A stretch of 64,000 bases of DNA, from assembly GCA_900095875.1 (NCBI GenBank), contig LT608311.1, positions 434,001 through 498,000 on the forward strand, in the 5' to 3' direction. Below the pieces are notes generated by a model. That model ran no database searches. It saw only the letters and a program-made list of their open reading frames with translations, and had not been told where the DNA came from. Below are positions 16,909 through 24,047 of the stretch, in pieces; positions within the stretch are counted from its first letter, which is position 1, and every line of letters begins with the position of its first letter. The position numbers were made by a program, and so were the translations under genes. The stretch comes from Caecibacter massiliensis. GTDB lineage: Bacteria; Bacillota; Negativicutes; Veillonellales; Megasphaeraceae.

Positions 16909-18221
16909 CGCCCGTTTTTCCCCCTTTCGTCCAGAGCCAATCCAATATGCCGCAACAGAGAAAGGACGCCAGCATATCCGAAAGGCTGGATATCGTCATC
17001 CCAATTCACGTGGGCAGCCGTTTCATGATACCAGGCCGCATCCTTGCCAATGGTCAGATCGACCGGATGGGATGCTCCTTCATAGTAGAGCATGGTAGGA
17101 GACAAGTTGGAGTATACCTTTGTTTCCGGGCTCCATTGTGCCAGATGACGCAGATAGACAAAATCATCCGGACTGAGACTAGCATATATTTCTTTGATCG
17201 TAAACCCGTACCGTGTCAGAGCCAGTGCCATTTCGTAAGCATTGCCATTCTGCATGCCACCTATAGCCACAGTCGTACCACTATAGCGGGCGCGGACTGC
17301 TTCAACAACCTGGCGGGCCTGTTCCAGCCACGATTCATCCTGAATAGGGGCACCGAGAACGCGGGACAAGGCCATGTACTGGCGGTGAATCTGTGATACC
17401 TGATACAATCGTGTCAGGGTAATAGACGGGATACCCAGTCTTTTTTCCATATCCTGCGCCGCCAGCCACGACTCCGGATGGAGGACGAGGTTAAAATTAG
17501 CCTGGGACATAGCCAGATATTCTTCAAAATTACGGCAGCGGGCTAGTTCCTGTATCTGTTTGATTCCTGTCTGACGCAGGATAGGATACAGCTCGCAATC
17601 ATCCTGCAGGGGAGAAAAAAATCCCAGCAGATTGACCGTACGGCGATGACGCGGCTGCTTTTCCAGCAGGGAATAGAGGGCACGGCGTACATCGACCATC
17701 GGCGGTTTGCGCCCTTCCCGCGTCAGAGCGTACATGTAACACGGCACGACAGGGACGCCGCAGACCGAAGCCGCTTTCCGGCTGACCCGTTCCATATCCG
17801 TTCCCAGGAGGGCATCGACGCAGGTCATGCAGAGCATGACCACCGATGGCTTCTCCCGTCGGGATTCCACGATTTCCGCGACAGCCTGCGGAATCTTCTG
17901 CAAGTGCCTGCCCGTGACGATATCCGTTTCATCGAGGATATAGAAGTAAAACCGGTCCTGATAGCCTCCCTGCTCGCCCAAAATGGTCGTATTGCGGCCA
18001 CAACAGCCAGGACCGATGAGGAGCATGATAGATCCCGGTATAGAAAGGCCCGCCCGTTTTACGCCGAATCCCTGTGCTCCCGGGGAATTAAAAGCCAGTG
18101 CTGCCGGCGAATTGTAAATCAGATGCTTCGAGGATAGAAGTTCTTCCGGGATATGGTCTTTTCCTTTCTGCACCAGATCACCTACGGTAATAGCATAAGG
18201 CTGTGTATCTTTATATTCCAT
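16905..18221 (-). CDS. Nitrogenase component 1-like protein, A-type subunit of pair 1
   Basis: A 438-residue protein that best preserves NifD-like features in this operon. IGPGCCGRNTTI (69-80) matches HGPxGC, with C73 and C74. LDETDIVTGRHL (96-107) matches the E-DIVFGG motif. VVMLCMTCVDALLGTDM (127-143) matches the second ligand segment before IGDD, with C134. The NifD N-terminal ligand (GCxYAG) is not evident; FNSPGAQGFGVKRAG stands there. Three in-frame ATGs exist (18227, 18224, 18221); the last is best spaced from GGGTGG. It follows the TM1266-like regulator by 12 bases and overlaps the B-type gene. Confidence 0.87.
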   Translation of the reverse strand: MEYKDTQPYAITVGDLVQKGKDHIPEELLSSKHLIYNSPAALAFNSPGAQGFGVKRAGLSIPGSIMLLIGPGCCGRNTTILGEQGGYQDRFYFYILDETDIVTGRHLQKIPQAVAEIVESRREKPSVVMLCMTCVDALLGTDMERVSRKAASVCGVPVVPCYMYALTREGRKPPMVDVRRALYSLLEKQPRHRRTVNLLGFFSPLQDDCELYPILRQTGIKQIQELARCRNFEEYLAMSQANFNLVLHPESWLAAQDMEKRLGIPSITLTRLYQVSQIHRQYMALSRVLGAPIQDESWLEQARQVVEAVRARYSGTTVAIGGMQNGNAYEMALALTRYGFTIKEIYASLSPDDFVYLRHLAQWSPETKVYSNLSPTMLYYEGASHPVDLTIGKDAAWYHETAAHVNWDDDIQPFGYAGVLSLLRHIGLALDERGKNGR

Positions 18222-18233
18222 CATCATTCCACC

Positions 18234-18485
18234 CTACTGCGGCAACGGCGGATAAATCGTCTTAGTACTCACATCGGGAAGCATGCCCAGCTTTCCCGAC
18301 AGGGCGCTGATGACATCCTGGGGGGCATCGACGATGATGCTGATGACATTGACATGCTTATCTTTATAAGGAACTCCCATGCGGCCGACAATGTATTGGC
18401 CATATGCATGGAGGATTTCATTCAGCTTCCCCGACTCATTGCGGTCTGCAACGATAATACCAATCAGTGCGATTCTCGTTTCCAT
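18234..18485 (-). CDS. TM1266-family iron-only hydrogenase system regulator
   Basis: An 83-residue ferredoxin-like (ACT/NikR C-domain type) protein beginning METRIALIGIIVADR and containing YIVGRMGVPYKDKHVNVISI. Members are called iron-only hydrogenase system putative regulators because they occur with HydE/F/G maturases; their ligand is not established. The ATG at 18485 has GAGGTGA at good spacing, while the open frame upstream has none. It is the first gene of the ten-gene operon, following a leader of roughly 160 bases. Its presence links this nitrogenase-like system to hydrogenase-type cofactor biology. Confidence 0.85.
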   Translation of the reverse strand: METRIALIGIIVADRNESGKLNEILHAYGQYIVGRMGVPYKDKHVNVISIIVDAPQDVISALSGKLGMLPDVSTKTIYPPLPQ

Positions 18486-18661
18486 ATGTATCACCTCATA
18501 AAAAAAATCCCATGCCAAAAGCACAGGACGACAGACACGTTGTGTGTAAGATGTGCTTTCCGCCTCATCTGTGCAGGACACCTTTACAGAAAAGTACGAC
18601 AGCTTTTGCATGACGTTCTCCCGCAGGAAATCCGTTGGGATGACATGTTTAATTCATTATA
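18486..18661 (-). promoter_or_regulatory. Promoter and structured leader of the nitrogenase-like/hyp operon
   Basis: TATAAT at 18656-18661 on the minus strand is a perfect -10 box; the -35 is poor. The leader of about 160 bases contains a hairpin with arms AAAGCACA and TGTGCTTT (18518-18559) close to an eight-T run (18500-18507). ATCCCA (18636-18641) and TGGGAT (18507-18512) could close the leader in a long-range stem. The layout resembles a riboswitch or attenuator. I could not match it to a known class. Confidence 0.5.
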
Positions 18662-18799
18662 ACAAATATCACCGTTCGTGGCTATTGTTTTTTACATATG
18701 TCATGGAATTTGATAATACACTTGTATATTTTCAGAATGCCACGTATACTATTATAAAAATATATCCTACAAATTCACCATGAAAGAGAGGTCTTTTCT

Positions 18800-19582
18800 A
18801 TGATACAGCAACCATTTCCCGTCATCTTCTCCGGCCATGGCAGCCCCATGCTGGCCCTTCAACACAATGATATTACCCGCAATCTGAGCCGGATTGGTGG
18901 CCAGCTTTGCTCCCGCCACGGCACGCCCCGGGCCATTCTGGCTATTTCTGCCCATTGGTATGTTCCCGGCACATTTATCCAGAGCGCACCCCAGCCGCGC
19001 CAGGTTTACGACATGTATGGATTTCCAGAAGAGCTGTATCAGGTCACCTATCCCGTACCGGGCGATGCCAGTCTGACCCGGTCTGTACAAAACCTACTGG
19101 GACCCGCTGTATCCATCAATGACCAGTGGGGCATCGACCACGGTACCTGGACGATATTAATCCATATGTTCCCTGACGCTGATATTCCCGTCGTCCAGCT
19201 CTCCGTAAACTGCGACCTCACGCCGCAGGAACTATACGACCTCGGTCAGAAACTGGCGCCACTGCGCAATCAGGGATACCTGATTTTCGCCAGTGGCAAC
19301 GTCGTCCACAACCTGGGACGCGTCGAATGGAACAATCCCGGCGGTACGCCTCAAGCACTGCGTTTCAATGACTACATCATCAATGCCGTACAAAATCGCA
19401 ACGATGACGCAGTCATCCACTATGCTAATCATCCCGATGCTGCTTATGCCGTTCCCACACCGGATCACTTCCTGCCCCTTGTGATGACACTGGGCGCAGC
19501 ACAGGGTGAAACGGCTGCCATATTTAACAATACGTGTAATCTCGGATCCATGGCCATGACTGGCTTTATTTTTGGGTTTTAA
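18800..19582 (+). CDS. 4,5-DOPA dioxygenase extradiol-like protein (YgiD family)
   Basis: A 260-residue class III extradiol ring-cleaving dioxygenase of the DODA/YgiD type. Metal and active-site motifs are GHGSPM (13-18), SAHWY, and the conserved histidine in DHGTW. Length fits the family. Such proteins are widespread in anaerobes, where the physiological substrate is not known and oxygenase activity is doubtful. It stands alone on the plus strand, 311 bases from the divergent regulator gene, and is followed by its own terminator at 19597-19645. GAGAGG lies upstream of the ATG. Confidence 0.9.
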   Translation: MIQQPFPVIFSGHGSPMLALQHNDITRNLSRIGGQLCSRHGTPRAILAISAHWYVPGTFIQSAPQPRQVYDMYGFPEELYQVTYPVPGDASLTRSVQNLLGPAVSINDQWGIDHGTWTILIHMFPDADIPVVQLSVNCDLTPQELYDLGQKLAPLRNQGYLIFASGNVVHNLGRVEWNNPGGTPQALRFNDYIINAVQNRNDDAVIHYANHPDAAYAVPTPDHFLPLVMTLGAAQGETAAIFNNTCNLGSMAMTGFIFGF

Positions 19583-19596
19583 TGGGATAAATCAGA

Positions 19597-19645
19597 AATA
19601 GTCTCCTGTCTGTCTACGGAAAAGGACAGTCAGAAGACTATTTTT
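19597..19645 (+). terminator. Intrinsic terminator of the ygiD-like gene
   Basis: AATAGTCTcCTGTC ... GACAGtcagaAGACTATT followed by five Ts, directly after the dioxygenase stop codon. Confidence 0.85.
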
Positions 19646-19684
19646 GCTTCTCCTTATTCTGCTGTAATCTGCTAATAAAAAAGC

Positions 19685-19740
19685 AGAAAATTTTCTCATA
19701 CTCCGCCTGTTCAGGCAGCTATATGAGGGAGTTTTCTATT
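19685..19740 (-). terminator. Intrinsic terminator of the methyltransferase/phosphatase pair
   Basis: On the minus strand AGAAAACTCCCTCATA pairs imperfectly with TATGAGAAAATTTTCT, and GCTTTTTT follows. It lies just after the methyltransferase stop. Confidence 0.7.
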
Positions 19741-19751
19741 TGCTTGCATTA

Positions 19752-20369
19752 TCAGGCACGGTAATCCGGTTGCAGGCGCAGGACCAGAATCTGCTCACGG
19801 TCATCGTCCTTCGGAAACAGGTCACGGCAGTCTATCCGCTTTTCGACGATAAGTCCGTCATGGTGTGTCAGGAACGCTTCTGTTTGTTCATAGGGATAAT
19901 AGAAAAAGAGACGTATTGTCCGCGGCAGACGATAATAGGAATCAAACATCTGCTTTAAAACCAGTTTCAGCGTATGCAGTCCAAAGGGATTGAAGAAAAA
20001 GAAACAATCAGCTTCTGTCGGGACCTCGTATACTGCTGCGTCTTTCAAGACGAATGTCACACGGCACCCTGACACGGCAGTACAACTATTGGTCATAGCC
20101 TTTTCCCACAAACGACGGTCATACTCCACCCCGATGGCGTGACAACGCGTCTGATAGGCCAGAAAAAAACTGATCCGCCCTTTACCGCTGCCGTAGTCGA
20201 TGAGTGTATTCTTTTTTCCCATATAACCACTATTAGCCAGACGCTCAAGGACACAATAATCCGTCGGTTCATAGGGGTGATGCTCCCCATCAGACTGACT
20301 GTCATCACGTCCGGTCGTCTTGATACCCAGTATATGCTCCCATTCCTGTTCGTCCATCTCAATCGCCAT
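19752..20369 (-). CDS. Class I SAM-dependent methyltransferase
   Basis: A 205-residue cytoplasmic methyltransferase. The SAM-binding motif I LIDYGSGKGRISFFLA is near residue 56, motif II GVEYDRRLWEKA follows, and FFFFNPFG near 125 takes the place of motif IV. I cannot name the substrate. ATG follows CAGGAAAG and overlaps the phosphatase gene by 11 bases, so the two are cotranscribed. The prophage begins on the far side of the phosphatase gene. Confidence 0.85.
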   Translation of the reverse strand: MAIEMDEQEWEHILGIKTTGRDDSQSDGEHHPYEPTDYCVLERLANSGYMGKKNTLIDYGSGKGRISFFLAYQTRCHAIGVEYDRRLWEKAMTNSCTAVSGCRVTFVLKDAAVYEVPTEADCFFFFNPFGLHTLKLVLKQMFDSYYRLPRTIRLFFYYPYEQTEAFLTHHDGLIVEKRIDCRDLFPKDDDREQILVLRLQPDYRA

Positions 20370-20838
20370 CTTTCCTGCTTTTCAAAACGTCCAGCAGACC
20401 ACGGCAGCCTTCCTGGACGTCGTCCCAGGTCTTCTGGAAATCCCGCGTATACCACGGGTCGGCTACGGGACGGGGATTGGTTGTATAATCCATGAGAAGC
20501 GAACACTTATGAAGAGGATCACCGTGAAAAATGCGCTTCATATCCCGCAGGTTCTCGTCATCCATACCGATGAAATAATCATAAACATCGTAATCGCCAG
20601 CCGTCAGCAAGGCCGCCCGCTTATCGCCAGGGTCCATGTCATGCTCCCTGAGCAGTCGTTTCACTGGCGGATAGACGGGATTGCCGTAACCGTTCCAGAT
20701 TTCCTCATCCGTCGTAGCAGCTGAAGCTACATCAAACTGATCCGCCAGACCTGCCCGTTCCGCAATTTGCCGGAACACAAACTCCGCCATGGGCGACCGG
20801 CAGATATTGCCGTGGCAAATGAAAAGTATCTTTATCAC
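20359..20838 (-). CDS. Low molecular weight protein tyrosine phosphatase
   Basis: A 159-residue phosphatase. The catalytic P-loop CHGNICRS (8-15, CX5R) and the general-acid loop DPWYTRDF (about 126-133) are intact. The start is a GTG at 20838 preceded by GGAGT. It likely removes phosphate from tyrosine on bacterial proteins, but its partner kinase is not in the window. It is the last host gene before the integrase side of the prophage, so the attachment site lies just upstream of it. Confidence 0.93.
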   Translation of the reverse strand: MIKILFICHGNICRSPMAEFVFRQIAERAGLADQFDVASAATTDEEIWNGYGNPVYPPVKRLLREHDMDPGDKRAALLTAGDYDVYDYFIGMDDENLRDMKRIFHGDPLHKCSLLMDYTTNPRPVADPWYTRDFQKTWDDVQEGCRGLLDVLKSRKDGD

Positions 20839-21086
20839 TTTATTTTTACTCCTTCCTATGCCGGGTTACGCCGCTAAATGCCGTATTATAGCGGTTCTCC
20901 CGTTCCAGGCGATTTACCTCATATATTCCATAAAGTAGTATAAGTCGGCATAACTCAGCCACCATTCGTAGTAAAATCGGTAGTAAACAGGGACTACCGT
21001 ACTACCGTAAAAATCTTCTGCGTAAAATGCATGGTTCCATTGTAACAGAAAATGCGCCTGCTTTCATCAGGAGATGCTATTTAAAT
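20839..21086. other. Left prophage junction with candidate integrase-binding repeats
   Basis: About 250 bases without a gene between the phosphatase gene and the integrase terminator. It contains GTAGTAAAATCGGTAGTAA, the inverted repeat CGGTAGT...ACTACCG, and the direct pair ACTACCGT ACTACCGT (about 20965-21010). These could be arm or core sites for the Tn916-type integrase. I see no tRNA gene here. The exact core cannot be set without the right junction. Confidence 0.4.
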
Positions 21087-21124
21087 AAAAGGACCCACGG
21101 CCATTGATACCGCGAGTCCTTCTT
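21087..21124 (-). terminator. Intrinsic terminator of the integrase gene
   Basis: Minus strand AAGGACTCGCGG and CCGTGGGTCCTTTT pair with G-U allowed, followed by a short T-rich tail, just after the integrase stop. Confidence 0.8.
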
Positions 21125-21139
21125 TGCATATTCTTTTGT

Positions 21140-22432
21140 CTACGCCTCATTCTTGAAGGAGATAATCTTAGGCCGAATGGCACCTACCTGCTCTAATTCT
21201 TTGCGTACGTTCTCCATTTCTTTCTGCTGCCGCTGCTGGACAAGTTCCACTTCTTTCTGAGCATCATCGAATTTGATATGCGTATACACATTGAGCGTGA
21301 TGGAAATATCGCTGTGCCCCATCAAGTACTGCAGGGTCTTGGCGCTTACCCCGGAAAGAGCCATGTTGGTACAGTACGTGTGCCTGCAAACATGCGGAGT
21401 AATCGGCGGCAGTTGGTAGCGGTAAATCCGATTGTATTTATTAACGGCTCGGCCAAAATAATGTTCCCAATGCATCGCTACCAAGGGATTACCGTTTTTA
21501 TCATAATAGAGGAAGTTACCATGACCATCAATCATCGCTTCAACTTTAGGCGGTTTTCGACAGCGCAGGATTTCAGCAAAACACTGATATACTTCTTCTG
21601 TCATGGGCAGCACCCTAGCCCCAGCCTTTGTTTTAGTAGAGATGATATATCGTCTCCCTGTCGTATCTCGCTGAAGCTGTTTATCTACATTGATGGTACG
21701 TTTTTCCATATCAATGTCGCCAACAGTCAATCCGCAGAATTCTGAAATTCGCAGCCCCGTGTGGAAAAGTATAAAGACTGCTTCATAGTATTTTTTATAA
21801 TGCCGGTCGTTTTTCAAAAATTCCAGGAAGATTCTCATATCCTTTCGGGAAACCGCTTCCCGTTTCACACTGTCATTGATGAGGATTTCTTTCATTTCAA
21901 AATTAAAAGGATTCCTCCATAAAATTTCATCATCGACCGCCATCTGGAAAGCGGGCCGTACAACACCCCGGACGCTGTGAATGGAGCTATATCCCTTCCC
22001 TTCTGACTGCATTTTGACCAGCCATAACTTGGCGTCAGACATTTTGACTTTACCGATAGGTTTTTGCGAAAAAGGGTCTTTCGCCAGTAGTTTGACAACA
22101 AAATTATAATTCGTCCTTGTGTTAGGTTTGACACCTGTCTTAACGGCTAGATAGCGCTGCACCAATTCCATAACGGTCATAGTATCATCATCACGATTAG
22201 GACAAATAGCAGAACGGATTTCTAAATCCTTCTCTAACTCTCTCAGCGATTTGCATGGCTTCTTCCCTGCCGGTAGTGGGTCTGTAGGTTCCAACTTCCA
22301 ACTGTAAAAGAACTTTGGTTTTCCATTTAACTGATATTTGAACTGATATCTTCCATCTGCCCGGACCGTTTCACCAGGCCGTAATTTTCGTTTTTTCTTA
22401 TCCCTACGGATACCTGACTGCGTACATGGCAT
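21140..22432 (-). CDS. int: Tn916-type tyrosine recombinase (phage integrase)
   Basis: A 430-residue site-specific recombinase. The N-terminal arm-binding domain resembles the Tn916 Int start (RADGRYQFKYQLNGKPKFFYSWKLEPTDPLPAGKK), shown here only as the shared YSWKL..TD..PAGK pattern. A SAM-like core-binding domain follows, then the catalytic domain with arginine in TGLRISE, HxxR in HVCRHT, histidine in MGHSD and the tyrosine in NVYTH. The ATG at 22432 has AAAGGAG upstream; the open frame before it overlaps xis. A copy of the prophage promoter motif (22467-22495) sits directly upstream. Confidence 0.95.
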   Translation of the reverse strand: MPCTQSGIRRDKKKRKLRPGETVRADGRYQFKYQLNGKPKFFYSWKLEPTDPLPAGKKPCKSLRELEKDLEIRSAICPNRDDDTMTVMELVQRYLAVKTGVKPNTRTNYNFVVKLLAKDPFSQKPIGKVKMSDAKLWLVKMQSEGKGYSSIHSVRGVVRPAFQMAVDDEILWRNPFNFEMKEILINDSVKREAVSRKDMRIFLEFLKNDRHYKKYYEAVFILFHTGLRISEFCGLTVGDIDMEKRTINVDKQLQRDTTGRRYIISTKTKAGARVLPMTEEVYQCFAEILRCRKPPKVEAMIDGHGNFLYYDKNGNPLVAMHWEHYFGRAVNKYNRIYRYQLPPITPHVCRHTYCTNMALSGVSAKTLQYLMGHSDISITLNVYTHIKFDDAQKEVELVQQRQQKEMENVRKELEQVGAIRPKIISFKNEA

Positions 22433-22466
22433 AATTTCAGTCTCCTTTCTCTTATGTTCTTGTCTA

Positions 22467-22495
22467 TACATCACTCTAATCAGCAAATAAGTCAA
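22467..22495 (-). promoter_or_regulatory. Shared prophage promoter motif, copy upstream of int
   Basis: Minus strand TTGACT (22490-22495), 17 bases ending in TTAGAGT, then GATGTA (22467-22472). It has the AGAGTGAT element of the other five copies and the best -35 match of the set. Confidence 0.55.
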
Positions 22496-22509
22496 TTCAT
22501 ATCCGCCAA

Positions 22510-22728
22510 TTAAATACTCGAAGTCTGGCAAAGAAACTTTTCAAATTCTTTCCGGATGATGAGCAGATGGCTTCCGTTATAGACTACGAAAGACGCATCC
22601 GGGCGTTCTGCCGCAAGTGCCTTGATTTTCTTTTCACCAATATGAAAGTACACGCTGGCTTCCTTAGGCGTCAGCATGAACCGTTGAAAAATGGGAACTG
22701 CCTTTTCAAATTCATTCTGTTCGTTCAT
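22510..22728 (-). CDS. xis: Tn916-type excisionase
   Basis: A 72-residue winged-helix excisionase with the family pattern RFMLTPKEASVYFHIGEKKI. This aligns by eye with the Tn916 Xis start (YTLTIEEASKYFRIGENKL). It should bend DNA near the attachment site and favour excision by the adjacent integrase. Its start codon is preceded by AGGAGGTG, which lies in the 3' arm of a hairpin (22731-22768), so translation may be limited. The hairpin and upstream sequence are a diverged copy of those before the gene at 33493-33900. Confidence 0.92.
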   Translation of the reverse strand: MNEQNEFEKAVPIFQRFMLTPKEASVYFHIGEKKIKALAAERPDASFVVYNGSHLLIIRKEFEKFLCQTSSI

Positions 22729-22730
22729 AA

Positions 22731-22768
22731 AAACACCTCCTGCTTAGTAGCCACCGCAGAAGGTGTTT
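22731..22768 (-). promoter_or_regulatory. Hairpin that can hide the xis ribosome binding site
   Basis: Arms 22731-22743 (AAACACCTCCTGC) and 22756-22768 (GCAGAAGGTGTTT) pair with one weak position. The AGGAGGTG of xis is in the 3' arm of the transcript. A perfect version lies at 33905-33942. Confidence 0.6.
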
Positions 22769-22782
22769 TCTGACGTTCCATT

Positions 22783-23388
22783 CTAATCTTTTTTATAAAA
22801 ATCACATTCGTAGCCATCAGCCCGTAACAAAAGCCCCTCTGCCCAGGGAGGTGTCCTCCCCATCTGCTCACAGATAGCTGCCACACTGGCGTCTTTTGGG
22901 CACTCGATGATAAGTTCATCGTGAACATGGCCCACAATGGCACAGCAGCGCAGCGTCTGCATAGCGTAGCAGAGGATGTCCCGGCTGATGGCCTGGACGA
23001 TGTTCTCCACGAACTTCGGGCCATAGCTTTCGAGCCGTTCCCACTTCTTCGTTGCGCCGATGCCTTCATAGGTGACGGATTCCCCGCCGAAGCAGTTCTC
23101 GCCTATCCGGGGCTTTACGTAGGATAGCCGCCGTCCGCTGGGGAGCTGGATGAACAGCATGCCGCTCTGATACAGGAAGCGGATGCAGCCAATCCGCATG
23201 GGGATACGTCCCTTGATGGCTGTCTTCACGGCGGCGTCCACCTGCCACCAGAAATCGACGATGTGCGGATTGGCTGACCGCCAGGACTGCACCAGAGGAT
23301 ACAGCTCATTTTCCGTAAGCCCCATCTCCAGGGCACCCATGGCTTTCAGTGCCCCGATGGAGCCGCCATAGCCAAGGGCCAGTTCGGT
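22783..23388 (-). pseudogene. Truncated C-terminal copy of the phage DNA polymerase
   Basis: The frame encodes about 200 residues that match the C-terminal third of the polymerase at 33957-35945, including GYGGS(I/V)GALKAMGAL, GRRLSYVKPR and the palm motif C HVHDELIIE. Identity looks about 80-90 percent by eye, so it is a diverged rather than recent copy. Homology stops abruptly near 23388, where the upstream exonuclease and motif A regions are absent. It cannot make a working polymerase. It is probably left from recombination with a related phage that carried this end next to xis and int. Confidence 0.85.
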
Positions 23389-23448
23389 TGCCTTACAACA
23401 TTTGATACAATTACACGATTATTCCCTTAAATTCTTGAACGATGCACC

Positions 23449-23476
23449 CTGGGGTGCAAAGTGAAGTGCACCCCAG
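23449..23476. repeat. Perfect 10-bp inverted repeat
   Basis: CTGGGGTGCA (23449-23458) and TGCACCCCAG (23467-23476) around an 8-base spacer, with a further TGCACCC just before. It lies in the gap between polymerase and recombinase remnants. It could be an operator or attachment-type site; no T-run follows. Confidence 0.5.
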
Positions 23477-23526
23477 AAGCCCCCTGCAATTGCTGTTAAA
23501 ATTAACATGCCTGGTGTTTTGGACAA

Positions 23527-23561
23527 AGAAAAAACCGCTCTGCATTTCTGCAAAGCGGTTT
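23527..23561 (-). terminator. Terminator after the recombinase fragment
   Basis: Minus strand AACCGCTTTGCA / TGCAGAGCGGTT with a T-run. A nearly identical terminator (29992-30026) follows the longer recombinase, showing the two ends share ancestry. Confidence 0.8.
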
Positions 23562-23565
23562 CTAT

Positions 23566-23865
23566 TTATGCCTTGATTTCCGTTCCGTCTTGAAAGACCA
23601 CAAAAACGTTCTCCTTGTCTTTCACTACCATCTTATCGACCAGGGCACACCAGAGTGACTGGTCAAATTCGGTGAGCAGGCTTTCCCGACCTTTCAATTC
23701 CTGGATAAACCGTCCAAGCTGTTCATTCCGAGCCTGGCCCTTTTCAATCTTCTTACACAGTTGTTCGTACTCAATCTTCATTGCATCATAGCGGCTGATG
23801 ATTTCATCATACTGCTTCTGGTACTCTTCCTGGTTCTGTACCACACGTGCATTTCGTTCCACTTC
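23566..23865 (-). pseudogene. C-terminal fragment of a large serine recombinase
   Basis: About 98 codons matching the C-terminal coiled-coil end of the recombinase at 30029-31599 (shared RESLLTEFDQSLWC, LVDKMVVKDKENV and VVFQDGTEIKA). The catalytic N-terminal domain, zinc ribbon and most of the recombinase domain are missing. Upstream of 23865 the homology ends, near a terminator-like hairpin. The fragment and its terminator mirror the right-hand copy, so the adhesin cargo is bracketed by two related recombinase ends. Confidence 0.85.
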
Positions 23866-23927
23866 TGTCTGCTTCTACTGGTAACAGGACAGGAATGAGG
23901 GACGTAAGTACCTTTTCCACGAAAAGA

Positions 23928-23957
23928 AGCCATGGCAGGAACTTCTCCACCATGGCT
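23928..23957 (-). terminator. Terminator-like hairpin, left of the adhesin zone
   Basis: Arms AGCCATGG and CCATGGCT (23928-23935, 23950-23957) enclose GTTCCTG on the minus strand, followed by TTCTTTTC. It resembles the adhesin terminator (24729-24775) and the hairpin at 29553-29581, and TTCATTTCCGCAC lies beside it as at 29585-29597. Confidence 0.5.
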
Positions 23958-24047
23958 GCATTCATTTCCGCACTAAGGTGCTCCCCCCAGCCCGTAAGCC
24001 AGGTTCCTTTATGCTTGTAAGTCTTAACAATATTTGTTAATGAACGA

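Noticed and set aside
7839-18221. A nitrogen-fixation (nif) cluster
   Set aside because: No nifB, nifE/N, nifV or true NifDK. Component-1-like proteins lack several P-cluster and cofactor ligands. The NifH family also serves other reductases.
18486-18661. Known riboswitch (molybdenum cofactor or tetrahydrofolate type) in the hyp operon leader
   Set aside because: Hairpins are present, but I could not match the conserved core of either class, so I report only a structured leader.
20839-21139. tRNA gene as integration target
   Set aside because: I searched the gap for a tRNA cloverleaf next to the integrase and saw none.
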